A DNA stretch of 64,000 nt from an uncultured Candidatus Saccharibacteria bacterium. Its GTDB lineage: Bacteria > Patescibacteriota > Saccharimonadia > Saccharimonadales > Saccharimonadaceae. The notes below the pieces were generated by a model that made no database searches, was not told the origin of the DNA, and saw nothing but the letters and a program-made list of their open reading frames with translations. The stretch's first letter is position 1, and every line of letters starts with the position of its first letter. The DNA lies in NCBI GenBank assembly GCA_947307225.1, contig CAMZIL010000001.1:156120-220119 (forward strand), written 5' to 3'. This document shows, piece by piece, positions 35,882-44,703 of this stretch. The translations under genes and the position numbers were made by a program.

Positions 35882-35958
35882 TGGTGGCGGGGGTTGGATT
35901 TGAACCAACGACCTTCTGGTTATGGGCCAGACGAGCTACCAGACTGCTCTACCCCGCG
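35882..35958 (-). tRNA. initiator tRNA-fMet (CAT)
   Basis: A 77-nt tRNA with anticodon loop CCCATAA (CAT) and encoded CCA. The acceptor begins CGCGGGG against CCCCGCC, leaving C1 unpaired (C1xC72), the hallmark of bacterial initiators. Confidence 0.93.
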
Positions 35959-35969
35959 ACGATTCTGTT

Positions 35970-35998
35970 ATTATATGCTTAACCGAACAAAAAGTCAA
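35970..35998 (-). promoter_or_regulatory. consensus promoter for tRNA-fMet
   Basis: TTGACT (35993-35998) and TATAAT (35970-35975) with a 17-bp spacer on the minus strand. The -35 lies inside the end of the FtsB-like gene, and the start would be about 5 nt before the tRNA. Confidence 0.8.
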
Positions 35999-36398
35999 GC
36001 CATTCCTCGAAGTTGCTGCGTTTTACCTCTGTTCCAGAGTCAATATCGGCGTATTTATTAATCGCCTTTTCGCTATTACTCGGCAATATAACCATTTTTT
36101 CGCCTGGGAGCATCTTGTTTTGCTTTTTGCGAGCCATGATCTCTTGGTATTCGTCTGTATTGTAGTATTGTTTCTGGAGCTTTAAGGTCTGCACCTCAAT
36201 CTCTAGCTTTGCCGACTCGAGCGTACGCTCTTTTAGTTTTTGCTCGAGCTGCCAGTTACGAGTAGTGGCGGTGACGGCATTATATGTGAAAATGAGGCCG
36301 AGAATAATGGCGGCGGCCGTAGCGATATTATGGACAGTCAAAAAATCCTTCTTCGTGTAGTAGCCTAGGCGACGAAGCTGGGTCTTTATTTTTTCCAT
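35979..36398 (-). CDS. FtsB/DivIC-like septum protein
   Basis: A 139-aa bitopic protein: short basic cytoplasmic start, membrane helix (about residues 24-44), a heptad coiled coil (LEQKLKERTLESAKLEIE), and the conserved EYQEIMARKKQNKMLPGEK segment seen in FtsB/DivIC proteins that link the divisome to wall synthesis. The start at 36398 is chosen over one six codons upstream because TATAAT (36405-36410) ends 6 nt before it. Confidence 0.78.
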   Translation of the reverse strand: MEKIKTQLRRLGYYTKKDFLTVHNIATAAAIILGLIFTYNAVTATTRNWQLEQKLKERTLESAKLEIEVQTLKLQKQYYNTDEYQEIMARKKQNKMLPGEKMVILPSNSEKAINKYADIDSGTEVKRSNFEEWLDFLFG

Positions 36399-36474
36399 AA
36401 GCATATTATAACCCAAAAGCCCACTTCTTGCGCCAAACGCAAAGAGGGGCTTTTATGTTAAAATGGTTAGGTAT

Positions 36475-36550
36475 GGGGGCATAGCTCAGTGGTTAGAGCA
36501 GTCGGCTCATAACCGATTGGTCCCTGGTTCAAGCCCAGGTGCCCCCACCA
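36475..36550 (+). tRNA. tRNA with CAT anticodon (elongator Met, or Ile2 if lysidine-modified)
   Basis: A 76-nt cloverleaf with acceptor GGGGGCA/TGCCCCC, anticodon loop CTCATAA (CAT) and encoded CCA. Full G1-C72 pairing excludes the initiator. Elongator Met and TilS-modified Ile2 cannot be separated safely by eye. An extended -10 (TGtTAAAAT) ends at 36464. Confidence 0.92.
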
Positions 36551-36554
36551 ATAC

Positions 36555-36573
36555 AGCGCGGAAGCGCTTTTTT
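36555..36573 (+). terminator. terminator after tRNA (CAT)
   Basis: AGCGC/GCGCT stem with a GGAA tetraloop (36555-36568) followed by six T. The T-run reaches the stop codon of the convergent dehydrogenase gene. Confidence 0.82.
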
Positions 36574-37477
36574 ATTGCACAGTATTAATTGGATTCTCAG
36601 TAATCGAAACCATCGTTTGAACCCAAATATCAAACATTTTCTCGAGTGATTCTTTGGTGTAATACGCATTATGCGGCGTGACAAATACGTTGCCGTTATA
36701 CTGTCGACTAAGGTCGTCACTCTCAAAAGCAACGCCGCCGAGTTCGCCTTGCTCAACCATCTCGGCCATGCGCTCAGCAACGCCTTCAAAACCGTTTGCG
36801 ACAATGATTACTTTCGTTTGCGGCTTGAACTTTGATAAGTCGTCAAATAAAGCTAGGCTTTCCGGATTCTTCGAGATCGTAATAAACATGTACTCGCATT
36901 TTTCCAGCATGTCATCAAAATCCATATAGTGATAATCTGGGTCATTTTGATTATGCGAGTAGTAGCAAATCTCTTTCTTTCCGACAATTCCTTCTAACTT
37001 TTTTGCGAGAGCATGACCAATCGCACCGAAACCAATGATGTCGGCTGGCTTATCAAACATATCTTCGCCAACAAACTCCGCATCCCAGTTCATCTTGCCT
37101 TCTTTTTCGAAAAGTGGAAGTTTTTTCGCCAGAGCAAGCGCCATCATGACGCATTTTTCTGCAACCGAGTTTGTCGCATAGTGCGGAACATTCGTGATAA
37201 TGATACCCTTCTGAGCGCAATATCCGCAATCAACCCATTCGTAGCCAGTCGTCTCTAGGCAGATTGCCTTGAGATTTGGAATTTTATCGATTAGTTCGTT
37301 TGAGAATTCCCAACCAACAATATCAGGATCTAGCGCGATAACTTTTGGTTCTTCATCTGCAAATAGTGGCCCAAAATCCGCCTTATTAAGAATCTCTACC
37401 TTTTCAAATTTACTCGCAAGCGTCGCCTTCTGCGCTTCATTTAAATCATTTTCTTGGCAATAAATATAGATATTCAT
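36572..37477 (-). CDS. D-isomer-specific 2-hydroxyacid dehydrogenase family protein
   Basis: A 301-aa NAD-dependent dehydrogenase. The Rossmann motif is IIGFGAIGHALAKKL and the catalytic His lies in VTPHNAYYT. The region that normally reads NxARGxxVD with the substrate-binding Arg is VANGFEGVAER, so the standard Arg is not at its usual place. It could be a D-lactate-type dehydrogenase for a fermentative cell, but substrate and full activity are uncertain. AGGAG lies before the ATG; it follows def after 9 nt. Confidence 0.82.
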   Translation of the reverse strand: MNIYIYCQENDLNEAQKATLASKFEKVEILNKADFGPLFADEEPKVIALDPDIVGWEFSNELIDKIPNLKAICLETTGYEWVDCGYCAQKGIIITNVPHYATNSVAEKCVMMALALAKKLPLFEKEGKMNWDAEFVGEDMFDKPADIIGFGAIGHALAKKLEGIVGKKEICYYSHNQNDPDYHYMDFDDMLEKCEYMFITISKNPESLALFDDLSKFKPQTKVIIVANGFEGVAERMAEMVEQGELGGVAFESDDLSRQYNGNVFVTPHNAYYTKESLEKMFDIWVQTMVSITENPINTVQ

Positions 37478-37486
37478 CCTGCTCCT

Positions 37487-38047
37487 TTACTTATTTTCTG
37501 CCTTTTCAAGCGCCAGGCGGCGGCGATATTCTTCTTGCGAAACAGTAGCATCTTCTGGGACTAAATCCGTAAAAATAATGCCATTAATGTGATCTACTTC
37601 GTGTTGCAACACATGTGCCAAAAAATCTTCGGCTATGTCTTCCTGCTCTTCGCCCTCCGAATCTAAATAACTCACACGAATCTTCTTGTATCTCGGAACT
37701 TTGGCGTAGACTGGATTTTTCTCTTCATCGAGAACGCTGCAGCAACCTTCCCACATCGGCTCCTTCTCGCCAAATGTCTCAATAATTTTCGGATTAAAAT
37801 ATTCCTTGTTAAAATGACCGAGCTCAGGACGATTTGGCGTCGGGCGGATCATTACGATGCTGACCGCCAATGGCTCGCCGATCTGAATTGCACTCATTCC
37901 CACGCCATAGCTGCCGGATTTTAAAGTATCGTAAATATCGGCAACCAGATTCTGAATTTTCTCACTTTTGACTTCGGATGCAGTTATAAACTCGCTCTTT
38001 GATGAGAGTAAGTCGTCTGGGGTCGTAATAACTTCGCGGACAGCCAT
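37487..38047 (-). CDS. def: peptide deformylase
   Basis: A 186-aa metalloenzyme removing formyl groups from new proteins. All three motifs are visible: GVGMSAIQIG (motif 1), WEGCCSV (motif 2, Cys metal ligand) and LQHEVDHINGI (motif 3, HExxH). The ATG is one base after the stop of the AEC transporter gene, and the dehydrogenase follows, so def sits inside an operon. Confidence 0.95.
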   Translation of the reverse strand: MAVREVITTPDDLLSSKSEFITASEVKSEKIQNLVADIYDTLKSGSYGVGMSAIQIGEPLAVSIVMIRPTPNRPELGHFNKEYFNPKIIETFGEKEPMWEGCCSVLDEEKNPVYAKVPRYKKIRVSYLDSEGEEQEDIAEDFLAHVLQHEVDHINGIIFTDLVPEDATVSQEEYRRRLALEKAENK

Positions 38048-38048
38048 A

Positions 38049-38978
38049 TTATTTTATGAGTAGTAGCCAAGCCATTGCAGGCATCGTTACGAGCGATAAT
38101 AGTGTAGAAATTGTAACGAGCTCAGAGGCCTCAATATCATTGCCGCCATACTTTGCCGCAAAGAGACCGAGACTGGTTGCAGTTGGGAGAGTTTGGATAA
38201 TTGTACAAACGATAATGACTTCGTCTGGGAAATTTAGAAATGCTAGCAAAAAGTATGTAAGGACCGGGCCAACGATGAGCTGAATAGTTGCCGTAACGAT
38301 GAGGCGCCATTTCTTAATAAGCTTCTCGAAATCAGCGTGGCTGAGCATGAAGCCGATACAAATAATTGAAAGGGCCGTGGTAGCATTGCCGGTGAACTGA
38401 GCGGCATCCATCACGAACCCAGGCATCTTTAGGCCAGACAAGAACAGCGCCATGCCTAAAATTACCGCGATAATATTCGGGTTTTTTATGATGCCATAGA
38501 AAAGCTTAGCCGTGAGCTTACGTTCGAAGAGGAAGACGCCATAAGAAAACAGGGCGATGTTAAATGCAATGATGAAGCCGCAGTATGGCACAATGCCCTG
38601 CGAACCGAAAACACTAGAGATAATTGGGTAACCTAAAAAGGTTGCGTTGTTAAAAATGAGCGCAAATTGCGATTCGAAGCGAAGCTCGCCCTTGTAGAAA
38701 TGTTTATTAAAGATAACGCGGCTGGCCGCAATGAGCGCCAGCATTACAATAATGCCCGCAGCGAGACCTTTAAAAAACAGGTCAGAAGTTTCCTTATTAA
38801 ATTCGCTCGGAAAAGCCACGAAAAGTGAGGCTGGCATAAAGACCGTAAGCAGCAAGTTTACTAAGCACCGGTTAGCCTTCGTATCGATAAGCTTTGCCTT
38901 ACCTAAAATAAAGCCAAGAACAAGAATAATAGCAATCGTACCGAGGCGAGAATAGAATAACTCTAGAGGTATATCCAT
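38049..38978 (-). CDS. AEC (auxin efflux carrier) family transporter
   Basis: A 309-aa membrane protein with about ten helices in two inverted halves. Typical parts are the NxxxxGYP-like stretch FNNATFLGYPIISSVFG and the second-half QTLPTATSLGLFAAKYG. Bacterial AEC members move organic acids or amino acids; the neighbouring hydroxyacid dehydrogenase would fit lactate or malate export but this is inferred. TATAAT at 38985-38990 ends 6 nt before the ATG. Confidence 0.85.
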   Translation of the reverse strand: MDIPLELFYSRLGTIAIILVLGFILGKAKLIDTKANRCLVNLLLTVFMPASLFVAFPSEFNKETSDLFFKGLAAGIIVMLALIAASRVIFNKHFYKGELRFESQFALIFNNATFLGYPIISSVFGSQGIVPYCGFIIAFNIALFSYGVFLFERKLTAKLFYGIIKNPNIIAVILGMALFLSGLKMPGFVMDAAQFTGNATTALSIICIGFMLSHADFEKLIKKWRLIVTATIQLIVGPVLTYFLLAFLNFPDEVIIVCTIIQTLPTATSLGLFAAKYGGNDIEASELVTISTLLSLVTMPAMAWLLLIK

Positions 38979-38981
38979 GGT

Positions 38982-40835
38982 TTAATTATACCCTTCGGCT
39001 TGAAGTTTGAACATCTCGGCATAGGTGCCGTTTTGTGCTAATAGCTCTTCATGAGTGCCGGATTCCGTGATGCGGCCTTGGTCGAGCACGATAATTTGCT
39101 CTGCTTTGCGGACCGTCGAGAAGCGGTGCGAAATAATAATTGTCGACTTGCCCTGCTGTTTTTTGATGATATTTTTGAAAATCTCATACTCTGATTTTGC
39201 ATCGACTGCAGCGGTTGGCTCATCCAGCAACAAGACGTTCGGCGAGCGGAAAAAGGCGCGTGCAATACTGAGGCGCTGCCACTGCCCGCCAGACAAATCC
39301 GTCGTATATTTTTCGTCGAAATCTTTGGACATCACTTGATTGAGACCCTTTTCATACTTCGAAGCAAGGTCGCCAAGATCGGCGTCATGGAGGGCTTTCT
39401 GAATTTCCTCGCGATCAAAGCCCTTGCTGACGTCACCAAACCAGACGTTTTCACCGAGAGTGGCAAATTCGTAGCGTGCATAATCCTGGAATAATGCACC
39501 GAGCTGAGCCAGATAGCTTTCACGATCAATACGAGAGAATGGCTGATCATTGATAAGAATAACGCCGTCGGATGGTTCGTAAGCGCCAATTAATAACTTA
39601 ATGAGCGTAGTTTTGCCGGCGCCATTTTCGCCAACAATCGCTAGCGAGTCGCCAGGATTTAGCGTAAAGCTGACATTATCAATCGCCTTGACTGATGAAT
39701 TTGGATAGCTGAACGACACATTACGGAACTCGATCTTTGGTATACCAGAAACCTTTATGTCGCCGCTAGCGTTAGCCGGAGTCTCCATAAATTCCATGTA
39801 GTCCGTCGCGTTCACGAGGTTTTCGTTGACGGTTGAAATACTGTTAAATAGACTCGATACGTTTGAATTAAGCTGTCCGAGGAGGGTGCGCACGGTCAAG
39901 AATTGACCAATGTCCAACTTTTCGAGAATAATCTCGATTGCGACAAATATGAGCACGCCATAACTTGCGGCGGTTTCGAGACCGTTTGCGCCAAAACGAG
40001 GCCACAAGAAACGTCGTTCATCGATAATATCTTGCTCCTGACTACGACGACGTGCCTTGATCATTTGACGAACAAGATGGCTAGATAGACCGTTCATTTC
40101 GATTTCGAGAGCATTGTTCGAGTTGACCATCTTTTGCTCGATTGCCCAAGCAATACGGCGATCGCGAGTAAACTCACGCCAATTGCGACGCTGCATTGCC
40201 GCAAGGCGAAGACTGAGGATCGAGGACGGAACGGAGGCCACTAAGACGACGAGCGTAACAATTGGCGAAATGGTCAATGTTGCGATCACGACGGAAACAA
40301 GACTGATCACGGACGTCACAACATTAACAATGCTGTTAGATACGTAGGTAATTGATCCGCCAAAATCTCGGACACGCTCGAATTTGTCGGCGAACTCCCT
40401 ACTCTCGCGTATTTTTAGCGGAATTCGAATATACTTTGTAGCGATCTGCTCACTTACATATATAAAGACATCTTGGTTCGTCGTAATCGAAAGGAAGTTA
40501 TTAATTGTCCCCAAAACAAGATTCACGATTTCGATGCCAAGCAAAATTATGGCAATCACAATAAATGGAACGAAATCGTGCGTCACGATGCCATTCGAGA
40601 TACTCGTAACGGCAGCACCGGCGATAACAGCAGTGACGGCCGGCACGACAGAGTTATAGACGCGATAAACTACGAAAAAGATACTTTTCGGCCCGACGGC
40701 CTTGCGATATATCCGTGTGACATACAAAATCGACTTGAGAGAAATGCGAGGATAATTTAGCTTACGATGCTCGGCGCGACGCGAATTGCGGCGTTTCTCA
40801 CGATCTGTTTTTCGACTCCGAGCTGGTTCTGGCAT
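38982..40835 (-). CDS. ABC exporter, fused membrane and ATPase domains
   Basis: A 617-aa half-transporter. A basic N-terminus precedes six membrane helices (about residues 50-330), then the ATPase domain: Walker A VGENGAGKTT, signature DLSGGQWQRLSIARAFF, Walker B VLLLDEPTAAVD and switch IISHRFSTV. It would work as a dimer exporting lipid, peptide or drug; substrate unknown. It starts directly after glmS, with TGGAG just upstream of the ATG overlapping the glmS end. Confidence 0.92.
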   Translation of the reverse strand: MPEPARSRKTDREKRRNSRRAEHRKLNYPRISLKSILYVTRIYRKAVGPKSIFFVVYRVYNSVVPAVTAVIAGAAVTSISNGIVTHDFVPFIVIAIILLGIEIVNLVLGTINNFLSITTNQDVFIYVSEQIATKYIRIPLKIRESREFADKFERVRDFGGSITYVSNSIVNVVTSVISLVSVVIATLTISPIVTLVVLVASVPSSILSLRLAAMQRRNWREFTRDRRIAWAIEQKMVNSNNALEIEMNGLSSHLVRQMIKARRRSQEQDIIDERRFLWPRFGANGLETAASYGVLIFVAIEIILEKLDIGQFLTVRTLLGQLNSNVSSLFNSISTVNENLVNATDYMEFMETPANASGDIKVSGIPKIEFRNVSFSYPNSSVKAIDNVSFTLNPGDSLAIVGENGAGKTTLIKLLIGAYEPSDGVILINDQPFSRIDRESYLAQLGALFQDYARYEFATLGENVWFGDVSKGFDREEIQKALHDADLGDLASKYEKGLNQVMSKDFDEKYTTDLSGGQWQRLSIARAFFRSPNVLLLDEPTAAVDAKSEYEIFKNIIKKQQGKSTIIISHRFSTVRKAEQIIVLDQGRITESGTHEELLAQNGTYAEMFKLQAEGYN

Positions 40836-40838
40836 TTT

Positions 40839-42665
40839 CTACTCCACTGTAACAGATTTCGCGAGATTTCGCGGCTGATCAACATCGTTACCGCGATCGA
40901 CGGCAATATAATACGCAAATAGCTGCTGTAAAGTATTGAGAAGAATTGGCGCGAGATGCTTAATCGGGCTTTCAATACGAACAATATCGTCCGCTTCAAT
41001 ATCGGCTTTGGAATCAGTCAAAACAATTGTCTTGCCGCCACGTGCGCGAACCTCATGTAGGCCACCACAGGACTTATCAAATAGCCAGTTGTCTAGAATA
41101 TTAAATACTTCAAAGAAGCGATCATCGACAAGCGCGATCGGGCCGTGCTTTAGCTCGCCACTAGCATAACCTTCGGAATGAATGTAAGAGATCTCTTTAA
41201 GCTTCAATGCGCCTTCAAGCGAAATTGGGAATGCAGTATCGCGACCAAGATATAGTGCATGGTCATACTTTGAGTATTTTTTCGCGAGCGCTTCCATAGT
41301 TGCGCGATGGGTTTCAAGATTCTTTTCAATTTCTTCCGGCAAGATAGAGAGCTCACGAGTAAACTCTGCGACAAGCTTCGGATCGCCACCGTGATATTCG
41401 GAAAGCATACCGGCAAACATCAACATCGCAACAACCTGAGCCGTGAATGCCTTGGTTGAAGCGACAGAAATTTCTGGGCCGGCGTGGACATAAGTACCGC
41501 CATCTACTTCGCGTGCGATCGTTGAGCCGACCACGTTGACGATACCGAGAGTCTTTACGCCGCGCTTCTTGATTTCGCGAAGACATGCTAGCGTATCGGC
41601 AGTTTCACCAGACTGAGAAACAATCAATGCTACCGAATTCTTTGGCAAATGGAATGAACGATAACGATACTCGCTCGCGATCACAACCTCGGTCGTGAGG
41701 TCCGGAACAAGCTGCTCCATGTAGTATGATGCCAAGAGGCCAGCATAGTATGCCGTACCACAACCAACGATTACGACGTGACGAATGTCGCGCATTTCTT
41801 TCTCGGTTAGGTTTGGACCGCCTAGATGCATCTTGCCCGCTTTTGGATCAATACGGCCAGACAAAGTGTTGTGAAGCGTAGTAGCCTGCTCCATGATTTC
41901 CTTGAGGAGGAAGTAATCATAGCCGCCTTTCTGAATCTGCGCGAGGTCGCCTTCGATGGTTTCTGGCTTACTATCGAGATGTTTGAGGCCAAGAGTAAAT
42001 ACCTCGGCGCCGTCCTTGTTGCAAACCGCGAGTTCGCCATCATTGAGGTAAATAGCTTCGCGCGTATAACCAAGAAGTGCAGACGCATCAGATGCAATAA
42101 TTGTTTCGCCCTGGCCTAGACCGATGATCAGTGGAGAACCGAGACGGGCGACGATTAGTGTGCCAGGCTCTTTTGGCGAGAAGACGGCAATACCGTAAGT
42201 GCCGCGAACGCGCTTCAATGCCTTTGCGACCGCGTCCTTGAGTGTGACGCCATCAGTATAGTTGCTATCAATAAGAGCAGCGAGGACCTCAGTATCAGTG
42301 TCCGAAGCAAATTCGTAACCCTTGTCAGACAATTCCGCTTTAAGCTCTTTGTAGTTTTCAATAATACCGTTATGAACCATGTAAATATTCTTTACATGAT
42401 GAGGGTGAGCATTAGTCTCCGTAACGCCACCGTGAGTTGCCCAGCGAGTATGGCCAATGCCGAGGTGGCCAGTTTGCGGAGCGCCATCAAGAACGTTCGC
42501 GAGCTCAGCAATTTTCCCCACCGAGCGAGCAATATGCGCCTCATTATTATCATCAAGTGTGGCAATACCGGCCGAATCGTAACCGCGATACTCCAATCTG
42601 CGAAGTCCACCAACAAGAACATCCTGTGCCGTCTTTTTGCCAACATAGCCCACGATTCCACACAT
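40839..42665 (-). CDS. glmS: glutamine-fructose-6-phosphate aminotransferase
   Basis: A 608-aa enzyme making glucosamine-6-phosphate, the first step to UDP-GlcNAc. The N-terminal glutaminase begins MCGIVGYVG with the Cys nucleophile, and two SIS isomerase domains follow (SQSGETADTL, ASTKAFTAQV), ending DQPRNLAKSVTVE as in the family. CGGAGG lies upstream of the ATG. No glmS ribozyme structure is seen in the short leader. Confidence 0.97.
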   Translation of the reverse strand: MCGIVGYVGKKTAQDVLVGGLRRLEYRGYDSAGIATLDDNNEAHIARSVGKIAELANVLDGAPQTGHLGIGHTRWATHGGVTETNAHPHHVKNIYMVHNGIIENYKELKAELSDKGYEFASDTDTEVLAALIDSNYTDGVTLKDAVAKALKRVRGTYGIAVFSPKEPGTLIVARLGSPLIIGLGQGETIIASDASALLGYTREAIYLNDGELAVCNKDGAEVFTLGLKHLDSKPETIEGDLAQIQKGGYDYFLLKEIMEQATTLHNTLSGRIDPKAGKMHLGGPNLTEKEMRDIRHVVIVGCGTAYYAGLLASYYMEQLVPDLTTEVVIASEYRYRSFHLPKNSVALIVSQSGETADTLACLREIKKRGVKTLGIVNVVGSTIAREVDGGTYVHAGPEISVASTKAFTAQVVAMLMFAGMLSEYHGGDPKLVAEFTRELSILPEEIEKNLETHRATMEALAKKYSKYDHALYLGRDTAFPISLEGALKLKEISYIHSEGYASGELKHGPIALVDDRFFEVFNILDNWLFDKSCGGLHEVRARGGKTIVLTDSKADIEADDIVRIESPIKHLAPILLNTLQQLFAYYIAVDRGNDVDQPRNLAKSVTVE

Positions 42666-42691
42666 AAAAACCTCCGTTTTTGCTTTTCTTT

Positions 42692-42720
42692 ATTTTAACA
42701 AAAAGATTGTGGTTTGTCGC
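42692..42720 (-). promoter_or_regulatory. promoter of glmS operon
   Basis: TAAAAT (42692-42697) with GCGACA (42715-42720) 17 bp upstream on the minus strand. The leader to the ATG is about 20 nt and carries the GGAGG ribosome site. Confidence 0.6.
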
Positions 42721-42744
42721 GTTTGTACTGCCCGCTACTAACCC

Positions 42745-42773
42745 TTGACGCTTGAGCGCTCTTTTGGTAAAAT
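42745..42773 (+). promoter_or_regulatory. promoter of tRNA-Asn
   Basis: TTGACG (42745-42750) and TAAAAT (42768-42773), spacer 17 bp; the start would be about 5 nt before the tRNA. Confidence 0.8.
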
Positions 42774-42784
42774 AATCTTCACAA

Positions 42785-42859
42785 TCCCCTGTAGCTCAAT
42801 GGTGGAGCAAGAAGCTGTTAACTTCGAGGTTGTCAGTTCGAGTCTGACCGGGGGAGCCA
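42785..42859 (+). tRNA. tRNA-Asn (GTT)
   Basis: A 75-nt cloverleaf with acceptor TCCCCTG/CGGGGGA, anticodon loop CTGTTAA (GTT), T-arm GTCAG-TTCGAGT-CTGAC and encoded GCCA end. Confidence 0.95.
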
Positions 42860-42908
42860 TTTTTTTGCCTTTCCGAAGATAAGATTGCTCTGCTACAATA
42901 AGAGCATT

Positions 42909-44051
42909 ATGGAGGAAAAACGGGCAGCTCGTCGCCTACCATTGCCGTATTTTTCAAAGGATGAAACGAATATCGTCAAGGGTGTGGCGATTATTTTTAT
43001 GTTCATCTATCATTTTTTCACGTTCCCAAGTTGGATCATAACGGGGAGCGACTATCCAAATCTGTCCTCGTTCGCGAACCTATTCCAAATGCCTCTCAGA
43101 ATTTGTATTCCGATTTTCGCTTTTCTGACCGGCTATCTATATTTCCACGCAAAAGAAAAGACGTTCAAATACTCCGCTCGCAAAATACTAAACATTTACA
43201 TTTCTTACTGGGTCGTTCTAGCTATTCTGGCCATTATTATCTTTATTTGTAATATTCCATTTAATCCTGGCATAAAAGCAACTCTTTACGAAATTGTCGG
43301 CGTAAGAAATGGAATTATGTGCTTCTGCTGGTATGTGTTTTTCTATGCAATCAGCATGCTACTATTAGCCCTCATCCGTCCGCTCCTAAAAACCCTATCC
43401 GGCACGATTATTATGGTCATCATTTCCAGTATTTGTTTCAAGGCAATTTCTCTCTACCCGATAGGAATAATCGGAAAATATTATGCATCTGCACTTGGTG
43501 GATTCTTCCCGTGCATACTAATGGGCGCTGCCTGTGCACAAGGTAAATTCTTCGAAAAATACCTTGACCCAATGCTAGCAAAGCGTTTCAAGAGAAAAGG
43601 CGTCAGCCTAATAGCGCTCGCGCTTACTTCTTTAGCCGTATTTATCGTGCGCAAGAAAGTCCCCTCGCTTTGTCTTTTTCAGCTCGTAACGCCAAGCGGC
43701 AATACGGATCTGACAATCAATTTAGACCTAATTTACGCGCCAATCATTTGCTATACCATCATCAACATATTTCGAATCATCAGATTTAAGCCACTCACCA
43801 CGGTTCTGACGGAATTCGGCTCTATGTCGTTATTAATGTGGTTTATTCACTGCGTATTCTTTAATGCTAGCAAGAGCTATACTCAGCCACTGCTGTACTG
43901 GTTGTATAATCCAATCGCCGTAACGGCCTGGGGGCTCTTGCTGTGTTATTGCGCGGCAAAAATCTTTATTATTCCGATTAATTTCCTGCAGAACCTGGCG
44001 GCAAAAACTAGACTATTTCGCCCAAAAACTGCAAAACGACGCAGTCGTTAG
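42909..44051 (+). CDS. membrane acyltransferase family 3 protein
   Basis: A 380-aa polytopic protein with about ten helices. The N-terminal KDETNIVKGVAIIFMFIYHFF carries the conserved helix-1 His of acyltransferase-3 (PF01757-type) proteins, which O-acetylate surface sugars or peptidoglycan. No extracytoplasmic SGNH domain follows. The start at 42909 is used; a frame 8 codons longer would run through the -10 box TACAAT (42894-42899). Leader length would be only a few bases. Confidence 0.8.
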   Translation: MEEKRAARRLPLPYFSKDETNIVKGVAIIFMFIYHFFTFPSWIITGSDYPNLSSFANLFQMPLRICIPIFAFLTGYLYFHAKEKTFKYSARKILNIYISYWVVLAILAIIIFICNIPFNPGIKATLYEIVGVRNGIMCFCWYVFFYAISMLLLALIRPLLKTLSGTIIMVIISSICFKAISLYPIGIIGKYYASALGGFFPCILMGAACAQGKFFEKYLDPMLAKRFKRKGVSLIALALTSLAVFIVRKKVPSLCLFQLVTPSGNTDLTINLDLIYAPIICYTIINIFRIIRFKPLTTVLTEFGSMSLLMWFIHCVFFNASKSYTQPLLYWLYNPIAVTAWGLLLCYCAAKIFIIPINFLQNLAAKTRLFRPKTAKRRSR

Positions 44052-44109
44052 AAATACAGAGTTCTCCTCTATTCTTTTCGCTTATGTTTTGTAGTAAAAT
44101 GTAGGTAAT

Positions 44110-44703
44110 ATGCAAGATGGGTATTACGGAAGTATGGTGGAACCCCGGGTACAAAATCCTGAATTTGCCCAAGTGACGCCAGAACCGAAAAAAGGTCACA
44201 AGAAATTATTAATTATTGTTCTCGCGGCGCTAGTGTTGATAACTGGCGTTGTAGCCGTCGTCGTTTTGCTACTGCCGAACGATGATGTTTTGCAGGAGTC
44301 TGGCGTCGATAACGATGATTCTGGCGACTACGCAGACATGATTTTGACACACGATACCTCCATTGGAACGGCGTTTGCAAATGCACTAGATAATGGCGCC
44401 GGCAGCAAAGTAAAGCGCTCCAAGTGCAACCAGCTCATCTCTCTTGGCAACCAATACATCAAAAAATACGGTGGCAACGCCATTTCCGACGCCGTTTGTA
44501 GCGGAAGCGAAATTAAGGCCGGCCTTATCAGCAAGACTCTAGACGAATCCCCATACCCAGATGTCGTCGAGATCTACATCCAGGCACCAGGCAAGTGTTA
44601 CTCTTTCCCTTTCTATACCGATTACTCAACGATTCAGAGTTTTAAAGTCACCGACGGTATATGCGAAGGCGACCTAATAAAGATAGGAGTAGCAAATGGC
44701 TAA
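44110..44703 (+). CDS. single-pass exported protein, partner of the C39-peptidase fusion
   Basis: A 197-aa protein with a short cytoplasmic start, one membrane helix (about residues 32-55), an acidic spacer (NDDVLQESGVDNDDSGDYAD), and a small extracytoplasmic domain with three cysteines in the C-terminal half. Family not recognised. Its last 8 nt overlap the start of the next gene, which points to coupled expression with the VirB2-like/peptidase protein. A TAAAAT box lies 9 nt before the ATG. Confidence 0.65.
   Translation: MQDGYYGSMVEPRVQNPEFAQVTPEPKKGHKKLLIIVLAALVLITGVVAVVVLLLPNDDVLQESGVDNDDSGDYADMILTHDTSIGTAFANALDNGAGSKVKRSKCNQLISLGNQYIKKYGGNAISDAVCSGSEIKAGLISKTLDESPYPDVVEIYIQAPGKCYSFPFYTDYSTIQSFKVTDGICEGDLIKIGVANG

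Noticed and set aside
42666..42720. glmS ribozyme upstream of glmS
   Set aside because: The leader is only about 20 nt, far too short for the ribozyme.
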